From B18-G2 sp964432835 (GTDB lineage Archaea; Thermoplasmatota; E2; DHVEG-1; B18-G2), in NCBI GenBank assembly GCA_964432835.1, contig CAYSPA010000010.1, positions 1 through 23,491 of the forward strand: DNA of 23,491 bases, read 5' to 3'. Of this stretch, positions 15,546 through 21,219 are shown piece by piece (the first letter of the stretch is position 1; each line of letters begins with the position of its first letter). The position numbers were made by a program, and so were the translations under genes. The notes beneath the pieces were generated by a model. It had not been told where the DNA came from and did not search any database. It saw only the letters and a program-made list of their open reading frames with translations.

Positions 15546-16349
15546 TTATTCTCCGCTCTGCTCTCTGTATAGAACATCGAAGATATCCTTTCTCCTCCAG
15601 AGTTTTCCAAAGGAAAAAATCATGAGAACTGCAGATACCGATACCAGTAACAGCCCGATGTAAAGATAGAATGGGTCCTGATAAAACACCTCTGCATTCA
15701 TCTTTATGGCTCCTCCTTCCATGAGGGTGATATTGGTTCCATTGCCGTGGGTTTCATTTGAGGTTGTGCCATATTCAGCCATGCTGTTGTTAACAACTGT
15801 GATATTAAATGACTCGATATACACATTCTGAGGGTTTGTTTTCAGGAGGGTCTGATTTCTGATATAACTCCTGAGATAATCCTTTGGAAGGATTTCTATC
15901 TCATCCCCCGATTTCGTTTGATTTGATGATTTCTCGGGAAGGGCGCCGGCGGCTCCGCCCTGGACATATCGCGGTGTTGATATCTCACCCTCTATTTCAA
16001 TATGGAAACCGTTTCCATATACCAGTATCTGTGAGACCCCGAAAAACAGGAGGAACATGGATATACAGAAGGTTATGACGATTTTGGTGTTATCCGGATG
16101 CAGCAGAGAGGAGCCCTTCCAAGATAGTTTGTAATATGTCCATTTGTGTCCTTCCCTCTCCATCTTCTTGACGAGGTCTGCCTCAACCAGTTTGTTCATG
16201 TGTTCGAGAACGGTTGTTTTGCTGAGTCCGGTTGCCCTTGCAATCTCCGAGAGATTCATTTTTCTTCCATCGAGGGCTTTCAGGATTTTCAATCTAGTTT
16301 CCGATGCCAGTACCTTGAATGTATCTTTGTCAATAACAACTTTTGACAT
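15546..16349 (-). CDS. membrane-anchored winged-helix transcription regulator
   Basis: About 267 residues. The N-terminal 80 residues form an ArsR/MarR-like winged helix (FKVLASETRLKILKALDGRK, then LSEIARATGLSKTTVLEHMN as recognition region, then GHKWTYYKLSWKG wing). Transmembrane helix 1 follows (about 88-110, IVITFCISMFLLFFGVSQIL), then an extracytoplasmic domain of about 115 residues with several N-x-S/T sequons, helix 2 (about 225-245, YLYIGLLLVSVSAVLMIFSF), and a short basic cytoplasmic tail. DNA binding would thus occur at the membrane and be controlled by an outside signal. A TTG at 16355 is in frame, but the ATG at 16349 is preferred because it is 29.5 nt from the TATA centre (16375-16382). 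Its own promoter carries operator 2, so autoregulation is likely. The beta-propeller gene downstream has operator 1. Confidence 0.9.
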   Translation of the reverse strand: MSKVVIDKDTFKVLASETRLKILKALDGRKMNLSEIARATGLSKTTVLEHMNKLVEADLVKKMEREGHKWTYYKLSWKGSSLLHPDNTKIVITFCISMFLLFFGVSQILVYGNGFHIEIEGEISTPRYVQGGAAGALPEKSSNQTKSGDEIEILPKDYLRSYIRNQTLLKTNPQNVYIESFNITVVNNSMAEYGTTSNETHGNGTNITLMEGGAIKMNAEVFYQDPFYLYIGLLLVSVSAVLMIFSFGKLWRRKDIFDVLYREQSGE

Positions 16350-16374
16350 TTTCAAAAAGATTTAGTCTCTATCG

Positions 16375-16382
16375 CTTAAAAT
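16375..16382 (-). promoter_or_regulatory. TATA box for membrane regulator gene
   Basis: ATTTTAAG on the minus strand is centred 29.5 nt before the ATG at 16349, the same spacing as in the beta-propeller promoter. Confidence 0.6.
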
Positions 16383-16395
16383 GGTTTTGCTTTTG

Positions 16396-16411
16396 TTAGG
16401 TATATACCTAA
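16396..16411. promoter_or_regulatory. palindromic operator 2 (TTAGGTATATACCTAA)
   Basis: A perfect 16-bp palindrome centred 25 bp upstream of the TATA-box centre of the regulator gene. It matches operator 1 in sequence and position. Position just upstream of the BRE/TATA is where archaeal activators usually bind, though repression by blocking TFB is also possible. Confidence 0.7.
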
Positions 16412-16487
16412 TGATCACCGCATCTATGCCCGCGATGAAATTCATTAATTTAATAAACTGTCTGAGCTTTACGACAATGGGATTGGG

Positions 16488-16688
16488 ATGCACGTGGAGA
16501 GGAATATGAACAGATGTATCACTTTTGGGCGAGTGAGAAACAGGGTTGACCTCGTTGGTGTCGTCACCAAGATAGACGAGAGGTTCGTTTGTCTGAAAAT
16601 ACCGAATTTCAAAGGTTGCCTGGAGTATCCATCGAATCTCGTTGAAATAATAGAAGGAAATGATTCAACATCTGCAAGAGAACCGTAA
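16488..16688 (+). CDS. small protein of unknown function
   Basis: A 66-residue ORF that I do not recognise. The central part (FGRVRNRVDLVGVVTKIDER followed by FVCLKIPNFKGCLEYPSNLV) has the alternating hydrophobic pattern of a small beta-barrel, somewhat like KOW or OB-type folds; this is a structural guess only. Codon use (AGA/AGG, ATA) is like the neighbours. An AT-rich promoter element (about 16444-16456) lies upstream. An alternative in-frame ATG at 16506 is preceded by GGAG at good spacing and would give 60 residues. Its stop (16688) comes just before the TATA box of the PHP gene. It is divergent from the regulator gene, and operator 2 lies about 80 bp upstream. Confidence 0.55.
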   Translation: MHVERNMNRCITFGRVRNRVDLVGVVTKIDERFVCLKIPNFKGCLEYPSNLVEIIEGNDSTSAREP

Positions 16689-16690
16689 CA

Positions 16691-16697
16691 TTTAAAG
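16691..16697 (+). promoter_or_regulatory. TATA box for PHP gene
   Basis: TTTAAAG is centred 28 nt before the ATG at 16722, consistent with a leaderless transcript separate from the small gene upstream. Confidence 0.5.
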
Positions 16698-16721
16698 CCA
16701 ACCTTTGAACTTAAAGGAAGC

Positions 16722-17405
16722 ATGACTCCAGGCTTGCTAAGGATGGATCTTCACATTCACTCGTGCTACTCCGAGGATGGGAATGGAACACCGAAGGAGA
16801 TCGTGAAATCCGTCAGGAAAAAAGGTCTGAATGGTATTGCCATAACGGATCACAATACGGTTAAAGGTTCTCTGAAAGCCCTTCGCTTTAGAAGTGATGA
16901 TTTCATAATTATTCCCGGAGAGGAGGTTTCAACGCTTAATGGTCACCTCCTCGTATACGGAATAAAGGATGACCTTCCCAAGGGTAAAAGTATCGAGGAG
17001 ACGGTGGAGATAGCAATAGATGAAGGCGGCGTACCCGTGGTTCCGCACGTTTATCGTCTCTTTTCGGGTATCAAAAAGAGGAATTTACTGAAAATCAGGA
17101 AGCATGTAGGCGCCATGGAGGTATTCAACAGTTGCAGCTGGAAAAGGGTTAACAAGAAAATGTCAAAACTTGCAAAGAGGTTTGGTTTTGGAGGGACTGG
17201 AGGGAGCGATGCCCACTCACCCGAATATGCTGGCTACGCTTATACGCTGATAAATACCACCGATTTCAGTCTGGATTCGATACTAACCGAGATAGAAAAG
17301 GGAAGAACATGGGGCTTGGGGCGGTGTCTACCACTTAAAGTAAGAAAGGATAGAGCGGTTTTGGCGGTTAAACAATTCTTTCAGAGAGGTTTTAAGAAAA
17401 TTTAG
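16722..17405 (+). CDS. PHP-domain metal-dependent phosphoesterase
   Basis: A 227-residue single-domain PHP protein. Metal-binding motifs in order are DLHIHS (His11, His13), ITDHNT (Asp43, His44), PGEEVST (Glu68), NGHLL (His75), VPHVYR (His109), GAMEVFNS (Glu133) and GGSDAHSP (Asp163, His165). These are the expected trinuclear-site ligands of the PHP fold. Relatives include bacterial TrpH-type nucleotide 3',5'-bisphosphate or 5'-3' exonuclease-like enzymes and histidinol phosphatase; the archaeal single-domain members have no fixed substrate. It is probably cytoplasmic. The start at 16722 is set by the TATA spacing; Met8 (16743) is an alternative. The 3' end overlaps the convergent rpl11 by 14 bp. 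Confidence 0.9.
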   Translation: MTPGLLRMDLHIHSCYSEDGNGTPKEIVKSVRKKGLNGIAITDHNTVKGSLKALRFRSDDFIIIPGEEVSTLNGHLLVYGIKDDLPKGKSIEETVEIAIDEGGVPVVPHVYRLFSGIKKRNLLKIRKHVGAMEVFNSCSWKRVNKKMSKLAKRFGFGGTGGSDAHSPEYAGYAYTLINTTDFSLDSILTEIEKGRTWGLGRCLPLKVRKDRAVLAVKQFFQRGFKKI

Positions 17406-17868
17406 AGTCGTATTTTCCCTCGTCTATTTCTTTCTGCACCTCTTTTGGGGATTTTCCTTCCACTGTTACACCAATTGATACGCAGCTTCCAAGAACTTCC
17501 TTGACCTTTCTCTTCAAATCCTTTCCCAATAGGTCACCGTGTTTCATCTTTGCTATCTTTATGAGCTGGTCCATTGTGAGATTCCCAACCTTTTCCTCTC
17601 TCGGATTCGATGAGCCCTTTTCTATGTTGAGCTCTCTGAGTATGAGAGCGGTAACCGGGGGAGTGCCGACCTCTATCTCAAAACTCTTGGTTTTTGGATC
17701 GACGATTACCTTCACGGGTACCTTCATTCCATCAAATTGTTTGGTTTTCTCGTTTATCGCGTTAACAACCTGCATCACATTCACTCCAAGTGGACCGAGA
17801 GCGGGACCAAGTGGTGGTCCCGCGTTGGCCTTTCCTCCCTCGATCAACACCTCTATCGTTTCCGGCAT
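17392..17868 (-). CDS. rpl11: 50S ribosomal protein L11
   Basis: A 158-residue protein of the ribosomal GTPase-associated centre, binding the L11 region of 23S rRNA. Visible are the N-terminal domain with GGKANAGPPLGPALGPLGVN (12-31), the PVKVIVDPKTKSFEIEVGTPP strand pair, and the C-terminal rRNA-binding domain with MDQLIKIAKMK and CVSIGVTVEGKSP. The length is normal for archaea. GGAGG about 7 nt before the ATG overlaps the end of spt5, and only 2 bp separate the two genes. In most archaea L1, L10 and L12 follow L11; here a convergent PHP gene overlaps its end, so that cluster is broken. Confidence 0.97.
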   Translation of the reverse strand: MPETIEVLIEGGKANAGPPLGPALGPLGVNVMQVVNAINEKTKQFDGMKVPVKVIVDPKTKSFEIEVGTPPVTALILRELNIEKGSSNPREEKVGNLTMDQLIKIAKMKHGDLLGKDLKRKVKEVLGSCVSIGVTVEGKSPKEVQKEIDEGKYDSKFS

Positions 17869-17870
17869 TT

Positions 17871-18350
17871 TTATTCCTCCTCCCTTTTTCTGACCACTCT
17901 AACCTGATCTCCTTTAACGGTTATTGGTATGGGGACAACCGAGTCGAACAATTCCACAGTTATTTCCTCCTTTGATGTATCTATATGCGTCACCTTGGCC
18001 ATCTCTCCCTTAAAGGGGCCCGCGATCATCTCAACGATATCCCCTTCGGTTATCTTCTCAACGGAAGATGCGGGGGTCAGGAACTTCTCCATCTCCTCCA
18101 CGGGGATCTCTCCCTCGAGCATCCCTCTGACATAGGAGATGGCTTTGATCATCTTTTTGACTTCATCGGCCTTGTATGCCTCAACAAAAACATATCCCCT
18201 CAATTCTGGCGTAACCAGTATGGAGAGTATGTTTTTGTCGCCCATCTTTTTCACCCTGCCCTTCAGTAACTCTGCGACGTTTTGCTCCTTTCCTATCTGC
18301 GTTTTTATCGAGAATATCTTCGGTCTCTCAAATAACTCCTCTTCCCCCAT
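17871..18350 (-). CDS. spt5: transcription elongation factor Spt5 (NusG homologue)
   Basis: About 159 residues. It has an N-terminal NGN domain (residues about 5-85, including IFSIKTQIGKEQNVAELL and LRGYVFVEAY) and a C-terminal KOW domain (about 95-155, with EGDIVEMIAGPFKGEMAKVT). It partners with Spt4 on the RNA polymerase clamp and links transcription to translation. A GTG at 18359 directly after the secE stop is in frame, but ATG at 18350 is preferred because AGGTGG (overlapping the secE TAG) stands about 5 nt before it. It is translationally coupled to secE upstream and rpl11 downstream. Confidence 0.96.
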   Translation of the reverse strand: MGEEELFERPKIFSIKTQIGKEQNVAELLKGRVKKMGDKNILSILVTPELRGYVFVEAYKADEVKKMIKAISYVRGMLEGEIPVEEMEKFLTPASSVEKITEGDIVEMIAGPFKGEMAKVTHIDTSKEEITVELFDSVVPIPITVKGDQVRVVRKREEE

Positions 18351-18359
18351 CAACCCCAC

Positions 18360-18611
18360 CTAAATACCAAGTAGAGATGCCACCCATGGAGTCACAACCT
18401 GTTTCACTATGTAGATGATGAAACCGATTCCCCCTATGATAAACATTCCTCCTATCGTTATCTTCAGCGTTCTGTTATACTCCTCACCGGTTGGCTTCCT
18501 TGCCATCTTTATCACTCTGCCATACTTTCCCTTTCCTATGCCCTGGAATTTGTTCTCTATCCTTCTCTGTACTTCCCACGCCCTATCAATTATGCCTTTG
18601 CTTTCCTTCAT
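18360..18611 (-). CDS. secE: protein translocase subunit SecE (Sec61 gamma)
   Basis: An 83-residue single-span membrane protein of the SecYEG translocon. The amphipathic N-terminal helix (about residues 8-24 and 40-50, including KMARKPTGEEYNRTLKIT) is the conserved Sec61-gamma surface helix. The C-terminal transmembrane helix covers about 52-72 (IGGMFIIGGIGFIIYIVKQV). It is slightly longer than many archaeal SecE proteins because of the N-terminus. It is the first gene of secE-spt5-rpl11. The upstream neighbour is divergent HMG-CoA reductase; ftsZ, often found before secE in euryarchaea, is absent. The stop is TAG, with the spt5 frame continuing in phase after it. Confidence 0.93.
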   Translation of the reverse strand: MKESKGIIDRAWEVQRRIENKFQGIGKGKYGRVIKMARKPTGEEYNRTLKITIGGMFIIGGIGFIIYIVKQVVTPWVASLLGI

Positions 18612-18641
18612 AAGATTTCATTAACCAGGATGAAATATTCC

Positions 18642-18650
18642 TATATAAAC
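18642..18650 (-). promoter_or_regulatory. TATA box for secE-spt5-rpl11
   Basis: GTTTATATA on the minus strand is centred about 35 nt before the secE ATG. The mRNA leader would be under 10 nt. Confidence 0.6.
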
Positions 18651-18743
18651 TTTGGTGAGAAATGGGGCTTAAAGAGGTTTTACGCACCGGAATTTGATAC
18701 CGATTCTGCGGATGGAGAGTAAAGGTTTTTCCAATTCCAAAAT

Positions 18744-18755
18744 CGTCAATTGACG
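18744..18755. promoter_or_regulatory. 12-bp palindrome upstream of HMG-CoA reductase gene
   Basis: CGTCAATTGACG is a perfect palindrome immediately before a TATA-like TATTTAAAT (18756-18764), 47 bp before the ATG at 18802. A second AT-rich box (AAATAAATA, about 18770-18778) is better placed for a leaderless start, so the promoter in use is uncertain. The palindrome could be an operator. Confidence 0.35.
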
Positions 18756-18801
18756 TATTTAAATTAGACAAATAAATAAGATAGTAAGATTATTTGGATT
18801 C

Positions 18802-20079
18802 ATGAACGAAAAAACGTCAAGGATACCGGGATTTTATAAACTCGAAATGGAAGAGAGACTGAAAAAGGTGGCAGATTTTTCCAATCTGGAAAAGGAGGAA
18901 ACGGAATGTTTTCTGAAAGACGGCAAACTCTCCTTGGCTATAGACAAAGAAATAGCCGACAGGATGATTGAAAATGTTATAGGGATATACGAGCTTCCCA
19001 TAGGGATAGCGACAAACTTTCTGATAAATGGAAGAGATTATCTCATACCTATGGCAATAGAAGAGACGAGCGTCGTCGCCGCCGCCAGCAACGCTGCAAA
19101 GATTGCGAGGGTGAGAGGGGGATTTAAAGCAGAAGCGAGTGATCAGATAATGATCGGTCAGATTCAACTTCTGCATATACCGGATATCGACAAGGCGATA
19201 AACAGCATACTAAAATCGAGAGAGAAGCTTCTGGAGGTCGCAAACAACCAGGATAAAGTTCTTGTGAGTCTTGGTGGTGGAGCCAAGGACATAGAGATAA
19301 GAAAGATTGGAAATGGTGAGATGCTCGTTGTTCATTTGCTCGTGGATGTGAAGGATGCCATGGGCGCAAATGCCGTAAACACGATGGTTGAAGCTGTTGC
19401 ACCAATTCTTGAAGAGCTCACTGGAGGGAGAGCGAGATTGAAAATTATCTCCAACCTCGCCGACCGTAGATTGGTGCGAGCCACGGCGGTTTTTGATAAG
19501 AAGGCAATGGGCGGAGAAGAGGTCGTGGATGCATTTCTGGAAGGGTACATGTTCGCAACAATGGACCCATACAGGGCGGCCACACACAACAAGGGTATAA
19601 TGAATGGTATAGACGCTGTCGTTATAGCAACCGGAAACGACTGGAGAGCTGTGGAGGCGGGAGCGCATGCCTACGCTGCAAGAGATGGTACATACAGACC
19701 TCTCACGAGATACTGGAAGGACGAAGAAGGTAATCTGGTCGGAGAAATAGAGATGCCTATGGCAGTAGGTGTGGTGGGTGGAGCAGTTTCTCTGCACAGG
19801 AAAGCCCAGATATGCAGAAAGATTCTCGGAGTCAAAACCGCAAAAGAACTGGCAGAGGTTCTGGCGAGTGTGGGTCTTGCTCAGAACTTTGCAGCTCTCC
19901 TGGCTTTATCAACCGTTGGTATACAGAAAGGTCACATGGAGCTACACGCCCAGAATATAGCTGTTATGGCTGGAGCGAAGGGGGATCAGATAGATGAGAT
20001 AGCACAGCGCATGATTAAAGAGGGGAAAGTGAGACTGGACAGAGCCAAAGAGTTGATGAAAGAACTGTACGGAAAATGA
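18802..20079 (+). CDS. hydroxymethylglutaryl-CoA reductase, class II
   Basis: A 425-residue enzyme that reduces HMG-CoA to mevalonate, the committing step for archaeal lipid isoprenoids. Class II hallmarks are visible: ENVIGIYELPIGIATNFLIN (57-76), EETSVVAAAS with catalytic Glu at 87/88, KDAMGANAVNT dinucleotide-binding motif (184-194), THNKGIMNG with catalytic Lys264, ATGND with Asp280, and KGHMELHAQNIA with catalytic His382. The length fits class II and there is no membrane anchor. Most archaea have class I enzymes. Class II occurs in bacteria, Archaeoglobi and Thermoplasmata, so this gene helps place the organism. It probably works biosynthetically with the aconitase X encoded elsewhere in the window. 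The ATG has no ribosome-binding site. It is divergent from secE. Confidence 0.96.
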   Translation: MNEKTSRIPGFYKLEMEERLKKVADFSNLEKEETECFLKDGKLSLAIDKEIADRMIENVIGIYELPIGIATNFLINGRDYLIPMAIEETSVVAAASNAAKIARVRGGFKAEASDQIMIGQIQLLHIPDIDKAINSILKSREKLLEVANNQDKVLVSLGGGAKDIEIRKIGNGEMLVVHLLVDVKDAMGANAVNTMVEAVAPILEELTGGRARLKIISNLADRRLVRATAVFDKKAMGGEEVVDAFLEGYMFATMDPYRAATHNKGIMNGIDAVVIATGNDWRAVEAGAHAYAARDGTYRPLTRYWKDEEGNLVGEIEMPMAVGVVGGAVSLHRKAQICRKILGVKTAKELAEVLASVGLAQNFAALLALSTVGIQKGHMELHAQNIAVMAGAKGDQIDEIAQRMIKEGKVRLDRAKELMKELYGK

Positions 20080-20126
20080 ATCTACCTCACGTCGTGATAA
20101 GCGATGGATGAATAATGGGATAAAAA

Positions 20127-20134
20127 TTATATAT
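20127..20134 (+). promoter_or_regulatory. TATA box for HsmA-like gene
   Basis: TTATATAT is centred about 24.5 nt before the ATG at 20155. This is compatible with a leaderless mRNA. Confidence 0.5.
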
Positions 20135-20154
20135 TTCCTGGTAGTTTTGAAATC

Positions 20155-20706
20155 ATGCGGTGGAAATGGGTCACGCTTTGCCCTGCCGTAGCGATGCTCA
20201 TCTTGATGGCCAACACCGCCTCATCCTGTGTTGAGGGGGCACATGTGGAGAAAACGCTCAACGAATACAGACTTCCAACAGGTATCCTCTCCGGTGAGTT
20301 TAACGAAAGTGTGTTGTTATCCATACTTGCGTTTACAATGGCTCTGCTCTGTTACACCGGAGGGGTTCTCTTAGAGAGAAAGGTTGGCATGATGAAGCCC
20401 TGGATTCTTGCAATTTTCTGGCTCGGTCTGGCTTTCGAGGTATGCGGCGCCATTCCCATGTTCAGAAGGAGTGAAGGGAACATAACAGTCCATGGAATTA
20501 TTGGAGCGATCGGCTTGTCACTTATTATACTCCACAATATGGGAGCCACGCTTGCCGTTATGAAAGGATGGGATGTCATGCTGAAACTGTTTCCAAAGTT
20601 CAGTACCCTTGTATACGTAATCTGGGTTGTTGCATTTATCACGGGCATGATAGCGGGAATGAAAAGCGAAGAGGAAAAGTGGCAGGAGATTGCAAATGTA
20701 GCTTGA
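20155..20706 (+). CDS. HsmA-like (TIGR03987-type) membrane protein
   Basis: A 183-residue polytopic membrane protein. The N-terminal hydrophobic segment (residues about 5-23) may be a signal anchor. It is followed by a roughly 35-residue outside loop and four more helices. The four-helix core matches what I recall of the HsmA/TIGR03987 family: CYTGGVLLERK, ILAIFWLGLAFEVCGAIPM, VHGIIGAIGLSLIILHNMGATL and KFSTLVYVIWVVAFITGMIAG. The in-membrane histidines (VHG, LHN) are typical and could bind a metal or haem; that is inference. Members usually lack the extra N-terminal helix seen here. The physiological role is unknown. The next gene starts about 25 bp downstream on the same strand, possibly co-transcribed. 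Confidence 0.68.
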   Translation: MRWKWVTLCPAVAMLILMANTASSCVEGAHVEKTLNEYRLPTGILSGEFNESVLLSILAFTMALLCYTGGVLLERKVGMMKPWILAIFWLGLAFEVCGAIPMFRRSEGNITVHGIIGAIGLSLIILHNMGATLAVMKGWDVMLKLFPKFSTLVYVIWVVAFITGMIAGMKSEEEKWQEIANVA

Positions 20707-20731
20707 CCATAAAAATCTCGACAAAAAATTT

Positions 20732-21205
20732 ATGAGCGGTGGAAGCATGCATAATGTCATGCATTCACCCGATGACATGGGTTTCAATTTAAAACATGGA
20801 GAGGTGGGTGCTAACTTGCCGGATGAAGACACCGACAAATTGTGGAAAAATTCCAAGGAATGGTTTGAGAAGTCGGTGAAGGAGCTCCACTCCGGAGCAT
20901 ATGATTCTGCACTATTATCGGCCTTTCAGGCAATGAGTTATGCAGTGAAAACGATACTCTCGAAGGAAGGAGGTGTGGTGGATAATCCCGTCGCCCTGAA
21001 TTTGATGTTCAAAAAGTGCGCCGAGGAGGGCAGAATCGATTACGAATGGTTCACCCTGTTCAACAGGATGCAGTATCTTTGTCAGAGGCAACCAGCAACG
21101 TCAAAAGAAAAAGCAGAAATGGCTATAGAAGCGGTGAAGGATTTTCTAAATCACGTTGAGAGTTTGATAAACAAAGACAAAAGATGGTATCGCCAAAAAG
21201 GCTGA
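20732..21205 (+). CDS. HEPN-like helical protein of unknown role
   Basis: A 157-residue soluble, mostly helical protein. The central region (WFEKSVKELHSGAYDSALLS followed by AFQAMSYAVKTILSKEG, about 44-80) and the C-terminal helix (AEMAIEAVKDFLNHVESLIN) fit the HEPN / UPF0332 pattern. There is no clear R-x(4-6)-H RNase motif, so it is probably not an active HEPN ribonuclease. No nucleotidyltransferase partner gene lies next to it, unlike typical HEPN-MNT pairs. The first 40 residues are polar and low in structure. Starts at 20732, 20747 and 20759 are all possible; 20747 has a purine-rich GGTGGAAGC before it. The assignment to HEPN is by pattern only. Confidence 0.6.
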   Translation: MSGGSMHNVMHSPDDMGFNLKHGEVGANLPDEDTDKLWKNSKEWFEKSVKELHSGAYDSALLSAFQAMSYAVKTILSKEGGVVDNPVALNLMFKKCAEEGRIDYEWFTLFNRMQYLCQRQPATSKEKAEMAIEAVKDFLNHVESLINKDKRWYRQKG

Positions 21206-21219
21206 ATCTCCAAACTGCT

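Noticed and set aside
16709..16716. ACTTAAAG-like box directly before the PHP gene as its TATA box
   Set aside because: It is only about 10 nt from the ATG; the TTTAAAG at 16691-16697 has the correct spacing.
20732..21205. HEPN-MNT toxin-antitoxin pair
   Set aside because: There is no nucleotidyltransferase partner next to the HEPN-like gene and no R-x(4-6)-H ribonuclease motif in it.
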